Source: an uncultured Alphaproteobacteria bacterium
GTDB lineage: Bacteria; Pseudomonadota; Alphaproteobacteria; HIMB59; GCA-002718135
Assembly (NCBI GenBank): GCA_902561355.1
Contig: CACEPG010000008.1
Coordinates: forward strand, 1-45,154
Direction: 5' to 3'
Length of the DNA: 45,154 nucleotides
This document shows, piece by piece, positions 18,563 through 27,626 of the stretch; the first letter of the stretch is position 1, and every line of letters begins with the position of its first letter. The translations under genes and the position numbers were made by a program. The notes under the pieces are model-generated. The model did no database searches. It was not told the origin of the DNA and saw only the letters and a list, made by a program, of their open reading frames with translations.

Positions 18563-19363
18563 TTATACTCCTAATTTATTTAAAATTTTTAAATTAAATT
18601 CTTTTGAATTTCCAACGATTAAATTTTTATTTTTTTTATTAAAATTATATTGATTGTGATTAAAATCTAAATCATCTCCCCCAGACTCTCTCACAATTAG
18701 AATTCCAGGTATATGATCCCAAGGTGAAAGCTTCGATAAAATAGCAAAATTTCTTTTTCCTCTTGCTATATCAACATATTCATAACCAATACATTTATAA
18801 GAACTTACTTCAGCAAAGTTATTTTTCATTAATTTTAATTTTTCCCATTCATGATTTTCCCAATATTTTGTACTAATTGACCCTTTTGCTTCTTTTAAAC
18901 TTTGAACACTACAAGTGTGTATTCTGTCTTTATTAATAAATGCTCCTTCGTTAAAAATTGCATAACACATTGTATTCTCTAAAGGTTTATATATCCAAGA
19001 GTATAAAATTTTTTCTTTAAATGTAAGCGATATCATAATTGCAAACCTGTCTTTACCATTAACAAAATTTTTCGTTCCATCAATCGGATCTACAGTCCAG
19101 CAATAGTTTTCTTCATTATAGTGATTGATGATTTTATCGTTTAAGGCATATTCCTCTTCACCAATAAAATTTGATGAAGGTATTATTTTTAAAAGATTTT
19201 TTTTTAATTCTTTTTCTGCCTCTATATCAACAGAGGTTACTAGATCAGCACCATTCTTATATTTAATATCATCATCTTGAAGATTTTGAAACTTTGGCAA
19301 AATAATATCTTTACTTACTTTAAAACAAATTTCTTCAATATTTTCTTGTTTTATATTATCCAT
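18563..19363 (-). CDS. Inositol monophosphatase family protein
   Basis: Mg-dependent phosphatase of the IMPase/FBPase/CysQ superfamily. The metal-binding motifs are intact: GEEEY, the hallmark VDPIDGTKNFVNG and the later SPWDHIPGILIVRESGG. I place the start at ATG 19363 rather than the in-frame ATG at 19393, because 19363 gives the ATGGATAA junction with the upstream aminotransferase (8-base overlap) and a normal 266-residue protein. Substrate could be inositol phosphate, histidinol phosphate or 3'-phosphoadenosine-5'-phosphate. A regulatory histidinol-phosphatase role is possible, but no his genes are nearby. Confidence 0.9.
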   Translation of the reverse strand: MDNIKQENIEEICFKVSKDIILPKFQNLQDDDIKYKNGADLVTSVDIEAEKELKKNLLKIIPSSNFIGEEEYALNDKIINHYNEENYCWTVDPIDGTKNFVNGKDRFAIMISLTFKEKILYSWIYKPLENTMCYAIFNEGAFINKDRIHTCSVQSLKEAKGSISTKYWENHEWEKLKLMKNNFAEVSSYKCIGYEYVDIARGKRNFAILSKLSPWDHIPGILIVRESGGDDLDFNHNQYNFNKKNKNLIVGNSKEFNLKILNKLGV

Positions 19364-20201
19364 TAATGCATGACTTAGAATACATTTCAGCAAGTTTCAA
19401 AGTAATATTTCCAATTTTGCCATTATTAATTTTCTTATTATCGATTTTTATTATTGGTGTTATAAAGCTTCCTGAACTTGTTAAAAATACTTCATCTGCA
19501 TTCAATAACTGCTTATGTGTAAAACTTTTCTCTATTAAATTAAGTGAAGTTTTTTTAATAATATTTAAAAGCGATGTCCTAGTTACTCCTTTTAAGATAT
19601 CAGTGTTAGCAGGGTGTGTCATTAAATTGTTTTTTTTAATAATCCAAATATTTGAAGATGTGCCTTCAGTTACTTTTCCATTTTGAATCAAAATAGCTTC
19701 ATAAGCTTTCATTTTTTTTGCTTTATTAGCTGCAATAACATTAGGTAATAAATTAACAGTTTTAATATCTCTTCTTTTCCATCTCAAATCTTCATATGTT
19801 ATAGTATTAACACCGGCAAAATTCTTTCCTGGTAAATTAAATTTTTTATTGCGTGTATAGATTATTAAAGTTGGAGATAAGTTTTTATTATATTTATGCT
19901 CTCTATACTGAATCCCTCTTGTAACTTGTAAATAAATAATACCATTTGTGGTTTTATTTTTATTAATCAGATTGATAAAAATTTTTTTTAATAAATTATC
20001 ATTAAATTTAAATTTAATGTCTAATTGATTAAGAGAATAACGTAATCTTTGTAAATGAAATTTTAAATCTATAAAATTATTATTAAGAATCACAATTACT
20101 TCATAAACGCTATCAGCAAACTGCAGACCTCTATCTTCAACATGAATTTTAGCTTGTTTGAAATCAATATATTTTTTATTAATAAAAGCAAATCTTGGCA
20201 T
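19356..20201 (-). CDS. dat: D-amino-acid transaminase-like class IV aminotransferase
   Basis: PLP enzyme of fold type IV, 281 residues. The N-terminus has the D-alanine aminotransferase-like pattern AKIHVEDRGLQFADSVYEVI. The PLP lysine is Lys147 in DIKTVNLLPNVIAANKAK, aligned with Lys145 of the Bacillus enzyme. The cofactor phosphate region is EGTSSNIWI and later GVTRTSLL. It would make D-alanine/D-glutamate for peptidoglycan. Branched-chain aminotransferase or aminodeoxychorismate lyase are related alternatives, but the VEDRG and IKTVN blocks favour dat. It begins one base after the trkA stop and overlaps the next gene. Confidence 0.87.
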   Translation of the reverse strand: MPRFAFINKKYIDFKQAKIHVEDRGLQFADSVYEVIVILNNNFIDLKFHLQRLRYSLNQLDIKFKFNDNLLKKIFINLINKNKTTNGIIYLQVTRGIQYREHKYNKNLSPTLIIYTRNKKFNLPGKNFAGVNTITYEDLRWKRRDIKTVNLLPNVIAANKAKKMKAYEAILIQNGKVTEGTSSNIWIIKKNNLMTHPANTDILKGVTRTSLLNIIKKTSLNLIEKSFTHKQLLNADEVFLTSSGSFITPIIKIDNKKINNGKIGNITLKLAEMYSKSCING

Positions 20202-20202
20202 A

Positions 20203-21570
20203 TTAATGGTTAATAGATAAAATTTTTTCTAAAGTTTTTATGCATTTGGTTTCTGCAAAAAAAACTACATCATCATTCTCATGAAATATAGTTTTACTAT
20301 TTGGAATTATTATCTTTTCATTACGAAATATTGAACCAATTCTAATTCCTTTAGGTAAATCTATTTCATTTATATTTTTATTACAGATTGGTGATTCTAA
20401 TTGAATTTCTGCTTCAATTACTTCTCCAAAACCATCACCGATAGAATAGTCACTTCTAATTCTCCCACCTCTTACTTTTTCTAAAATTTTAGAAATAGTA
20501 ATAATTTTAGGATCAATAGTTATATCTATACCAATATTTGAAAGTAAAGAAGTATAAGAGCTGTTATTAATTATTGCCATGCATTGATCTGTTCCAGCTC
20601 TTTTTGCTAATAAAGAAGATAAAACATTAACTTCATCATCCTCAGTTACAGCTATACAGTATCCTGCTTCAGAAATATTAACTTCTTCTAATATTTCGTT
20701 ATCAAGCCCATCTCCATTAGTGACTGTAACTTTTTGGAGATTTGATGCTAGGAATTCTGATCTTGATTTATCAGCTTCAATTAAATCAGTAGATATATTT
20801 GTATTTGATTTCTCAAGTAATTCGGCTAATGAAAAACCTATATTACCCCCTCCTATTATTACTATTTTTTTTGCTTGAATTTCTTTATGACCAAATTCCA
20901 TTAAAACATCAGATAAATTTTCTTTTTCAACAACCATAAAAACTAAATCATTAGACTGAATTTTTGTAGATGAATTTACTACAAATTTATTATCATCTCT
21001 AAATATAAATAAAATATTGGCTAAATAATTAGGAAATTTTGCTGACAATTCCCTAACAGTTAATCCTAAATGATTACAATTTTCTTCACATTTAAAACCA
21101 ACTAACTTTAATTTTTTTTCAGATAGTTCAAACATATCTATTGTGCCAGGTGAAATTATTCGTCTATGTAAAGCTTTAGCAACTTCTTGCTCAGGTGAAA
21201 TTATTGCATCAATTGGTAAATTGTTCTTTGTATAGAGTTTTTGCCACTCTCCTTTTAAATAATCTTGTTGTCTTATTCTGGCAATTTTCTTTGGTATTCC
21301 AAATAATGAATAACCTATTTGACATGCTACCATATTTGTTTCGTCACTTTTTGTTACCGCTATTAAAATCTCACAATCTTTTGCTCCAGCATTTAGTAAA
21401 ACTGAAGGTAAACTTGGAGATCCTGAAACCACCTTTACATCTAGATTTTCAGATATTTTATTTAATTTATCTGATGCCTCATCTACAACTGTTACTTCAA
21501 AGTTTTCTTTAGAAAGTTTATCAGCAATACTGTAGCCAACATCACCCGAACCACAAATAATAGTTTTCAT
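20203..21570 (-). CDS. trkA: Trk potassium uptake regulatory protein TrkA
   Basis: Peripheral NAD(H)-binding subunit that gates the Trk K+ channel. The 455 residues hold two RCK units, each an RCK_N Rossmann domain plus an RCK_C domain. The first begins MKTIICGSGDVGYSIADKL, the second at about 230 with KKIVIIGGGNIGFSLAELL. Both glycine-rich loops and the following acidic residue (VDEAS, IEADKS) are intact. It follows ntrX by 18 bases. ntrY-ntrX-trkA is a characteristic alphaproteobacterial cluster; the membrane partner TrkH is not in this window, and hfq, which commonly follows trkA, is absent here. Confidence 0.96.
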   Translation of the reverse strand: MKTIICGSGDVGYSIADKLSKENFEVTVVDEASDKLNKISENLDVKVVSGSPSLPSVLLNAGAKDCEILIAVTKSDETNMVACQIGYSLFGIPKKIARIRQQDYLKGEWQKLYTKNNLPIDAIISPEQEVAKALHRRIISPGTIDMFELSEKKLKLVGFKCEENCNHLGLTVRELSAKFPNYLANILFIFRDDNKFVVNSSTKIQSNDLVFMVVEKENLSDVLMEFGHKEIQAKKIVIIGGGNIGFSLAELLEKSNTNISTDLIEADKSRSEFLASNLQKVTVTNGDGLDNEILEEVNISEAGYCIAVTEDDEVNVLSSLLAKRAGTDQCMAIINNSSYTSLLSNIGIDITIDPKIITISKILEKVRGGRIRSDYSIGDGFGEVIEAEIQLESPICNKNINEIDLPKGIRIGSIFRNEKIIIPNSKTIFHENDDVVFFAETKCIKTLEKILSINH

Positions 21571-21588
21571 TAATAATTTATATATATT

Positions 21589-22923
21589 TTAGTTTAAAGA
21601 TATCTTTAGAGATTTGATTTTTCGATACAAAGCTGTTCTTTCCATACCAGTAAATTCTGATATCTTAGACATATTACCACTAAATCTCTTAATTTGCGAT
21701 AACAAATATTCTTTTTCAAATTCAGTCCTTGCTTCTTTTAGTGATAAATCTAAATTATTATTTAAAGAATTATCATTTGAATATTCTCCTATTTCCAAGG
21801 CCAAATCATCAACATCTAGCTCTTTATAAGAATCCTGTCCCTGGTTAAGAATAACAGTTTTTTCAACATAATTAACTAATTGAGAAATATTTCCAGGCCA
21901 ATCATACATTTCAAGCTTTCTTATAGCTGCTTTTGAAAAATTAAGTTTGTCAGCTTGATTAGTAAAAAAGGATATATAAAAATTTACTATTTCCTTTATA
22001 TCTTGCCTTCTGTCTGAAAGATTAGGACAAAATATTGAATCTATACTAATTCTCTCATATAATCTTTTTAAAAAATTTCCCCTTTCTATTTCATAGTTTA
22101 AATTTTTTTCACTAATACTTATAATTTTTTGATTTAAATCAATATTAACATTTTTAAAAAAATCAGGGTTTTCAATAAAAAATAATAATTTTTTTTGATA
22201 GTTTATTGGAAGTAAATCAATATTCAAAAGAATCAGAGTGTTATTATTTGCACGTACAAATATATTTTCATTTAGATTTTTAATATCTTCGCTAAAAAGT
22301 TTTTCAATATATTGATTTGAAACCTGATTAAAATCTACACTAACTGGCAACTTATCTTTAAATTTAGATTTTCTATGAATTAAATTTGAAATTAATTTTT
22401 TTCCACTACCAAAATTTCCAAATAAAAACAATCTTGATTTGGAATTTGAAAATTCTTTAATTTTTTTATTAGTTTTTAACACAAAATCAGATTGACCAAT
22501 TAATGGTATTTCTGAAGCTACTATATTTTTAAGGTCTGTATTTTCATTAATTAGAATAGAGCTCTCAATTGCTCTTTTAGTTAAGATTAAAAGTTTATCA
22601 CTATTAAAAGGTTTTTCTAAAAAATCATAGGCTCCATTTTTGATTGCACTTACAGCTAAGTCAACTGTACCATGTCCACTAATTATAATTATAGGTACTT
22701 TATTTTTAATTTTTTTAAATTCTTTCAATAATTCGATACCATCATATTTACTATTTGATAACCAAACATCTAAAATAACTAAATCTGGGTTTAGTTCATT
22801 GAATTTTTTAATTGCTTCATCAGAATTTACAGCGCTATATGTTAAATAATTTTCATCTTTAAGAATTTCAGAAATTAAGAAACATATATCTTTTTCATCG
22901 TCTATTATTAAAATTTTATTCAT
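21589..22923 (-). CDS. ntrX: Response regulator NtrX with degenerate AAA+ domain
   Basis: Partner of the NtrY kinase. The receiver domain is intact (residues 1-120): acidic pair Asp8/Asp9 in IIDDE, phosphorylation site Asp52 in VILDVW, Lys104 in FLEKPF. The central AAA+ domain keeps a Walker A-like GNFGSGKK at 169-176. The Walker B acidic pair, normally in LFLDE, is replaced in TLILLNID (229-236), and the GAFTGA loop that contacts sigma-54 is absent. The C-terminal Fis-type HTH is good (NMSKISEFTGMERTALYRKI, 417-436). It therefore most likely acts as a phosphorylation-controlled DNA-binding protein without ATP-driven sigma-54 activation. The gene begins 14 bases after ntrY. Confidence 0.92.
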   Translation of the reverse strand: MNKILIIDDEKDICFLISEILKDENYLTYSAVNSDEAIKKFNELNPDLVILDVWLSNSKYDGIELLKEFKKIKNKVPIIIISGHGTVDLAVSAIKNGAYDFLEKPFNSDKLLILTKRAIESSILINENTDLKNIVASEIPLIGQSDFVLKTNKKIKEFSNSKSRLFLFGNFGSGKKLISNLIHRKSKFKDKLPVSVDFNQVSNQYIEKLFSEDIKNLNENIFVRANNNTLILLNIDLLPINYQKKLLFFIENPDFFKNVNIDLNQKIISISEKNLNYEIERGNFLKRLYERISIDSIFCPNLSDRRQDIKEIVNFYISFFTNQADKLNFSKAAIRKLEMYDWPGNISQLVNYVEKTVILNQGQDSYKELDVDDLALEIGEYSNDNSLNNNLDLSLKEARTEFEKEYLLSQIKRFSGNMSKISEFTGMERTALYRKIKSLKISLN

Positions 22924-22937
22924 ATAAACTGCATATT

Positions 22938-25085
22938 TTATATATTTATGTTATCAAATATTACTGTACAAACAGTACCTGCCATATTTTTATTTTTTTC
23001 TATTGTAATTTTTCCTCCATGATCCTCAATAATTTTTTTAACAATTGACAAACCTAAACCAGTACCTTTGTTTTTTGTAGTATAGTATGGTTCAAATATT
23101 TTAGTAACTGTATTTTGATTAATTCCAACACCATTATCAATTATTTCTATTGCAATGTTTTCTTTATTTGTTTTTAGCTTGATGGTAATTGATGGATTTG
23201 GAATTTTTTCAACAGCTTCTATAGCATTTTTAATTAAATTATTAAAACATTGAGATAATTGAAATTTATCAAATTTAAAGTAAATATTATTATTTTCCAT
23301 TGAAAAATTAAACTTAATATTTTTGTGAGTATTGAAATAAACTGAATATGATTCTTCTAAACATTTTGATAAATTATCTAATTTAATTTCTGGCTCAGGC
23401 ATTCGTGCAAAGGAAGAAAATTCATCAATTAACTTACCAATATCATCTACTTGTCTAGAAATAGTTTTTGTTAAAGCAGAAATATCATCTTTAGAAATAT
23501 TATTATCAGAGTATTTTTTTTCAATTCTTTCAGCTGACAATTTAATTGGTGTTAAGGGGTTTTTAACTTCATGTGCAATTTTTCTTGCTATATCAGACCA
23601 TGCTGCGTGTTTTTCTGCTAAAATAAAGGAAGTAGTATCATCAATAGCTACTACATAACCGTTTATTTCTTCATTTTGAATTTCTTTTATAATTCTAATA
23701 TTAAAATTTCTTTGATCATTATTAATAGGGAATTCAAATTGAAAATTTTCTAAAAGTTTATTTGATATTTTAAATTTTTCAAATATCTTTTTCCATTCAG
23801 GTATTATTTCCGATAAATTTAAATCTTTCTGAAAATTTCTTGTATTTTTAAACAATAATGAAGTAGTTTTATTAAAAAAAATAACATTAAAATTATTATC
23901 TAAAGAAATAACACCAATGGTTAATAAACTCAAAATAGCCTCTATAAATAACCTCTTTTCTTCATCTTCAAAACTTTTGGAAATTAACTCATTTTGTTTA
24001 TTTTCTATTTCTCCAATCATTTTATTATAAGATGATATTAATATTTTAATTTCATCAAATTGATCAATCTCACTAACTTTAGCATTAAAGTTACCCTTAG
24101 AAATTTCATTTGCGGACTCTATTAAATTTGAAATTGGTTTAGACAGTCTTCTAGCTAAATTAAAACCTATGAGTACTGCAATTAATATAAAACAAATAGA
24201 AAAAAGTACAAAAATCATTGAATAAGTAATTTGAATTCCTGTACTTGCTTCTTCTTTATTTGTATAAATTTCGTATGCCTCTTTAGTTGCTCTTATGTGA
24301 TCCCAAATATTAGTATTAAGTTGTCTATTGACCTGCATAAAAACATCATTAAGAAAATTAATTTTTTTATATGCTGAGATGGAGTTCTTATTTAGTTGAA
24401 AAATATAAACACTATTTTTATCTAGTATTTGATATATATTTTCTGAAGGATTTAAAAAAAATATATTTTCTTTATCTTTAAAATTTAAATAAATTTCACC
24501 TTTTTTATTAAAAAGATAAATGTTTGAAATAGTTCTTAAATTAATAAATTCATTTAAAGCTTGGTTTATTAGATTAATATTGACTTCATTATTTTTTGAA
24601 GCTTTGAGAATTTCCCTCATAATTAATTGAGTATCAGCAATAATTTCAGCTTGAATTTCATTTTCATAATCTTTTGCTACAATATTGGAATTTACAACAG
24701 CTTCTCTAACAGCTCCTCCATACCATGTTCGTAATTCTAAATTAAAAAATAATGATGTTATGATAACTAAACCTATGGCAGGACCAAGTGCCATAGCGGC
24801 AAATAAATTAACAAATTTTATATAAAGTTTAGATTCATCATTATTTTTCTTTCTATAAATAATAATTAAAATCAATTGTCTAATAATTATAGAAAGAAGT
24901 AATATTACAAAAATTACATCAACTAGTAAAAAATATTGGAGCTTTTGTGGATCTTTAACTAAATTATTATCAGGAAGCATTAAATAAAATGTTATTCCAA
25001 AACTAGTTAAAATTAAGAAAATTAACAAATAAAATGAAAACTTCGTTAAATGAATCTGCTTGAGTATATTTGATAAGTTGATCAC
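22938..25085 (-). CDS. ntrY: Sensor histidine kinase NtrY
   Basis: Membrane kinase of the NtrYX two-component system, linked in other alphaproteobacteria to nitrogen, redox and envelope control. The 715 residues show hydrophobic segments at about 17-36, 52-77, 94-115 and 287-310, with a sensor region between the last two. Then come HAMP (310-365), a PAS-like domain (375-490), a HisKA box with His505 in IARKIAHEVKNPLTP and a HATPase domain (NLIKNAIEAVEK, DNGVGI, KGTGLGLSIV). All kinase residues appear intact. The start is GTG at 25085. It is divergent from ispDF with a 58-base gap containing facing -10 boxes. Confidence 0.95.
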   Translation of the reverse strand: MINLSNILKQIHLTKFSFYLLIFLILTSFGITFYLMLPDNNLVKDPQKLQYFLLVDVIFVILLLSIIIRQLILIIIYRKKNNDESKLYIKFVNLFAAMALGPAIGLVIITSLFFNLELRTWYGGAVREAVVNSNIVAKDYENEIQAEIIADTQLIMREILKASKNNEVNINLINQALNEFINLRTISNIYLFNKKGEIYLNFKDKENIFFLNPSENIYQILDKNSVYIFQLNKNSISAYKKINFLNDVFMQVNRQLNTNIWDHIRATKEAYEIYTNKEEASTGIQITYSMIFVLFSICFILIAVLIGFNLARRLSKPISNLIESANEISKGNFNAKVSEIDQFDEIKILISSYNKMIGEIENKQNELISKSFEDEEKRLFIEAILSLLTIGVISLDNNFNVIFFNKTTSLLFKNTRNFQKDLNLSEIIPEWKKIFEKFKISNKLLENFQFEFPINNDQRNFNIRIIKEIQNEEINGYVVAIDDTTSFILAEKHAAWSDIARKIAHEVKNPLTPIKLSAERIEKKYSDNNISKDDISALTKTISRQVDDIGKLIDEFSSFARMPEPEIKLDNLSKCLEESYSVYFNTHKNIKFNFSMENNNIYFKFDKFQLSQCFNNLIKNAIEAVEKIPNPSITIKLKTNKENIAIEIIDNGVGINQNTVTKIFEPYYTTKNKGTGLGLSIVKKIIEDHGGKITIEKNKNMAGTVCTVIFDNINI

Positions 25086-25108
25086 TTTTAAAAAAAATTT
25101 AATAGGTT

Positions 25109-25118
25109 ATTATATAAT
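25109..25118. promoter_or_regulatory. Palindromic shared -10 element, ntrY/ispDF
   Basis: The palindrome ATTATATAAT gives TATAAT on the plus strand (25113-25118) and TATAAT on the minus strand (25109-25114). Predicted starts are near 25125 for ispDF and 25101 for ntrY, leaving leaders of about 16-19 bases. A second plus-strand TATAAT occurs at 25134-25139. I see no strong -35 box on either side. Confidence 0.35.
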
Positions 25119-25143
25119 GCAATAATAATTATTTATAATATAA

Positions 25144-26289
25144 ATGAAAAAGATGAAAAATGCACTTGTTATCCTCGCTGGAGGAGTTGGAAGCAGATTT
25201 GGAGATAAAATACCAAAACAATTCATAAGATTTAATAAATATAATCTTATTGAACATTTTATAATGAATATAAATACTGATTTTTTCGATATCATTGTGA
25301 TTGCTTGCAATATTAAATATAGAAAAAAAATTTTTGAAGAAATAAATTATTTGGATATTAAGCATAAAATTATATATTCTATACCTGGTAAAACTAGACA
25401 AATTTCTTCAAGAGAAGCTCTAAAAAAATTAAAAAAATATCAACCAACAAATGTCTTGATTCATGATTCAGCAAGGCCTTTATGTTCAAATAAATTAGTT
25501 GAAAAAATTATTAATTCATTATCAAAAAATCAAACTGCAATTCCATATGTTTATAATAATGATAGAAAAATAATGAAGAACAATAAAGAAATAAACTCAA
25601 ACATTAAACTTATCCAAACACCTCAAGGATTTAAATTTAATCTTATTTATAAAGCTCATTTAAAAAGTAATACTTATTTGCTTAAAGATGATGCAAGTTT
25701 ATTAGATAACAATAATATTAAATTTATCAAAGGTGAAAAGAAAAATTTAAAAATAACATTTAAAGATGATATAAATTTATTTAAATCTTTAACAAAAACT
25801 ATTTTTAGACATGGTATTGGATATGATATTCATAGATTTGATTTAAGTTCTAAAAAAAATTTAAAACTTTGTGGAACTGATATTCATTATTATAAACTAA
25901 TTGGTCATTCTGATGCTGATGTAGGTTTTCACGCAATTTGTGATAGTATTTTTGGGGCATTATCAATGAACGATATAGGTTTTTATTTCTCAAATAAAGA
26001 TCCTCAATGGAAAAATAAAAATTCTAGATTTTTTTTAAATTTTGCTAAAAAAAAATTAATTGAACATAATTTTTGGATAGTAAATTTAGATATAAATTTT
26101 ATATGTGAAAAACCAAATATTTCTAAATATAGAAGTAAAATGATTAAAAATATTTCTAAAGTTTTAAATATACCAAAAACAATCATATCAATAAAAGCTA
26201 CTTCAAATGAAAAATTAGGCTTTATAGGAGATGGACTAGGAATTGCGGCAGAGTCAATAGTACAAATTACAAATGAAAAACCTTACTAA
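25144..26289 (+). CDS. ispDF: Bifunctional IspD/IspF, MEP pathway
   Basis: Fused enzyme performing two steps of non-mevalonate isoprenoid synthesis: CTP-dependent formation of CDP-methylerythritol (IspD, about residues 1-215) and cyclisation to the 2,4-cyclodiphosphate (IspF, about 220-381). IspD shows VILAGGVGSRFGDKIPKQF at 8-26 and VLIHDSARPL; IspF shows FRHGIGYDIHRF, the metal-binding GHSDADVGFHAICDSIFGAL and FKATSNEKLGF-type ending (seen as KATSNEKLGFIGDGLG). The fusion is common in alphaproteobacteria. The intermediate step (IspE) is not encoded here. Its end overlaps pgpA by 17 bases. Confidence 0.96.
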   Translation: MKKMKNALVILAGGVGSRFGDKIPKQFIRFNKYNLIEHFIMNINTDFFDIIVIACNIKYRKKIFEEINYLDIKHKIIYSIPGKTRQISSREALKKLKKYQPTNVLIHDSARPLCSNKLVEKIINSLSKNQTAIPYVYNNDRKIMKNNKEINSNIKLIQTPQGFKFNLIYKAHLKSNTYLLKDDASLLDNNNIKFIKGEKKNLKITFKDDINLFKSLTKTIFRHGIGYDIHRFDLSSKKNLKLCGTDIHYYKLIGHSDADVGFHAICDSIFGALSMNDIGFYFSNKDPQWKNKNSRFFLNFAKKKLIEHNFWIVNLDINFICEKPNISKYRSKMIKNISKVLNIPKTIISIKATSNEKLGFIGDGLGIAAESIVQITNEKPY

Positions 26290-26746
26290 CCTTTTTGTTT
26301 CAATATTTTTTATTGGATATATCAAAATAGTACCAGGCACTTGGGGTAGTTTGGCTGCTTTATTTATAATGCATTTTCTTTTTAATATTCTATCGATTTC
26401 TCTAATAATGTTAGTAATTATTTTTATTATTTTGTTTTTTCTTTCAAACTCTCTGATTAATTATTTTTCTTCTTTTACTGATTCTGAAGATTCACAACAT
26501 ATAGTGATAGACGAATTACTCGGTGTTTTTTTCATATTTTTATTTTATGACTTAATAAAAATTTATAATGATTTTATAACGTGTATATTAATTTTTGTTA
26601 TTTTCAGAATATTTGATATATCTAAAATATTCCCAGCAAGTTATTTTGATAGAAAGGTTAAGAATGGATATGGTGTAATGCTTGATGATATTATTGCAGG
26701 GCTATATACAGTATTAACATTAATAGTCATAAATGCTTTTATATAA
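26273..26746 (+). CDS. pgpA: Phosphatidylglycerophosphatase A
   Basis: Removes phosphate from phosphatidylglycerophosphate to yield phosphatidylglycerol at the inner membrane. The 157-residue protein contains the family start KIVPGTWGSLAALF, the conserved acidic stretch IVIDELLGV, a later FRIFDISKIFPAS, and the C-terminal GVMLDDIIAGLYT, with four hydrophobic segments. It overlaps ispDF by 17 bases and pncC by 14 bases, indicating a coupled three-gene operon. Confidence 0.95.
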   Translation: MKNLTNLFVSIFFIGYIKIVPGTWGSLAALFIMHFLFNILSISLIMLVIIFIILFFLSNSLINYFSSFTDSEDSQHIVIDELLGVFFIFLFYDLIKIYNDFITCILIFVIFRIFDISKIFPASYFDRKVKNGYGVMLDDIIAGLYTVLTLIVINAFI

Positions 26747-27197
26747 AAAAATACTTAATAAATTAATTAAAGAACATATTAGTATTTCAACTGCAGAGTC
26801 GTGTACTGGGGGGTTATTAGCTTACAGCATTACTAAAAATAGTAATTCTTCAAAAATATATCTAGGTGGTCATGTTACCTATTCAAATCAATTAAAGGTT
26901 AAAGACCTTAAAGTCAAAAAAACAACACTAAAAAAATATGGTGCTGTTAGTAAAGAAATTGCAACAGAAATGGTGAATGGATTATATTCTAAATACAAAA
27001 GTAATATTTGTATATCAACAACTGGCATAGCAGGGCCAAGTGGTGGCACAAAAAACAAACCTCTTGGTCTGGTATATATTGGAATAATTATCTATGGAAA
27101 AAAAAGAATCTTTAAAAAAAAATTTAAAGGAACAAGGATAAATATACAAAAGAGTTGTGTTAATTTTATTTTTAATTTTTTAGATAAATCAATCTAA
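26733..27197 (+). CDS. pncC: Nicotinamide-nucleotide amidohydrolase (CinA C-terminal type)
   Basis: Deamidates nicotinamide mononucleotide to nicotinic acid mononucleotide in NAD recycling. This is the stand-alone CinA C-terminal domain (154 residues). It carries STAESCTGGLLAYSIT with the catalytic serine, GGHVTYSNQLKVKDL with tyrosine, YGAVSKEIATEMVNG, and STTGIAGPSGGTKNKPLGLV. It overlaps pgpA at its start. Its last 9 bases overlap the convergent coq10-like gene. Confidence 0.94.
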   Translation: MLLYKKILNKLIKEHISISTAESCTGGLLAYSITKNSNSSKIYLGGHVTYSNQLKVKDLKVKKTTLKKYGAVSKEIATEMVNGLYSKYKSNICISTTGIAGPSGGTKNKPLGLVYIGIIIYGKKRIFKKKFKGTRINIQKSCVNFIFNFLDKSI

Positions 27198-27626
27198 AAG
27201 AATATTTGCTCTCTTTTTAAATGAGTCGATCATTTTATTTTCTATTAAAGGGTAAAAAGTTTCAGCAAGCTTTTGATGAATATAATTTTTAAATTCAAAA
27301 TTTACTTCAAAAATAATTTTAGAACTATTCTTATTAATTTCCTCAAATCTCCAATTAGTTTTTAAATCTTTAAGTGGTCCTTCTATATAAGTAGTTTGAA
27401 TTGTTAATTGATTTTCATTAAATTTTACATGAGATCCAAATTTTTGTTTTAAAATAAATTTATATTTTACAAACATATCAGCATAAATTTCATTATTTTT
27501 TTTTTCATTTACAACCATTTTGGTGCACCAAGGAATGTATTCAGGATAACTCTCTATATCTAGCACAATATTAAAAAGCTTTTTGGCAGAATGATAAACT
27601 ATTTCTTCTCTTTTTGAATTTTTCAT
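27189..27626 (-). CDS. Coenzyme Q-binding protein COQ10 / RatA-like START protein
   Basis: 145-residue START/polyketide-cyclase-fold protein. The start SKREEIVYHSAKKLFNIVLD is followed by IESYPEYIPWCTK, the pattern shared by yeast Coq10 and E. coli RatA. In alphaproteobacteria this gene regularly follows lipA, as here. A role in ubiquinone binding or respiratory chain function is the usual inference; the ribosome-association toxin annotation of E. coli RatA is less likely to apply. Its start shares a base with the lipA stop codon. Confidence 0.92.
   Translation of the reverse strand: MKNSKREEIVYHSAKKLFNIVLDIESYPEYIPWCTKMVVNEKKNNEIYADMFVKYKFILKQKFGSHVKFNENQLTIQTTYIEGPLKDLKTNWRFEEINKNSSKIIFEVNFEFKNYIHQKLAETFYPLIENKMIDSFKKRANILLD

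Noticed and set aside
19364..19393. Upstream ATG for the inositol monophosphatase family gene
   Set aside because: It would overlap the aminotransferase by 38 bases; ATG 19363 gives the usual short overlap and normal N-terminus.
27189..27626. RatA toxin of a toxin-antitoxin pair
   Set aside because: Its position after lipA and the START-family pattern fit the COQ10-like alphaproteobacterial gene; no RatB-like partner is adjacent.
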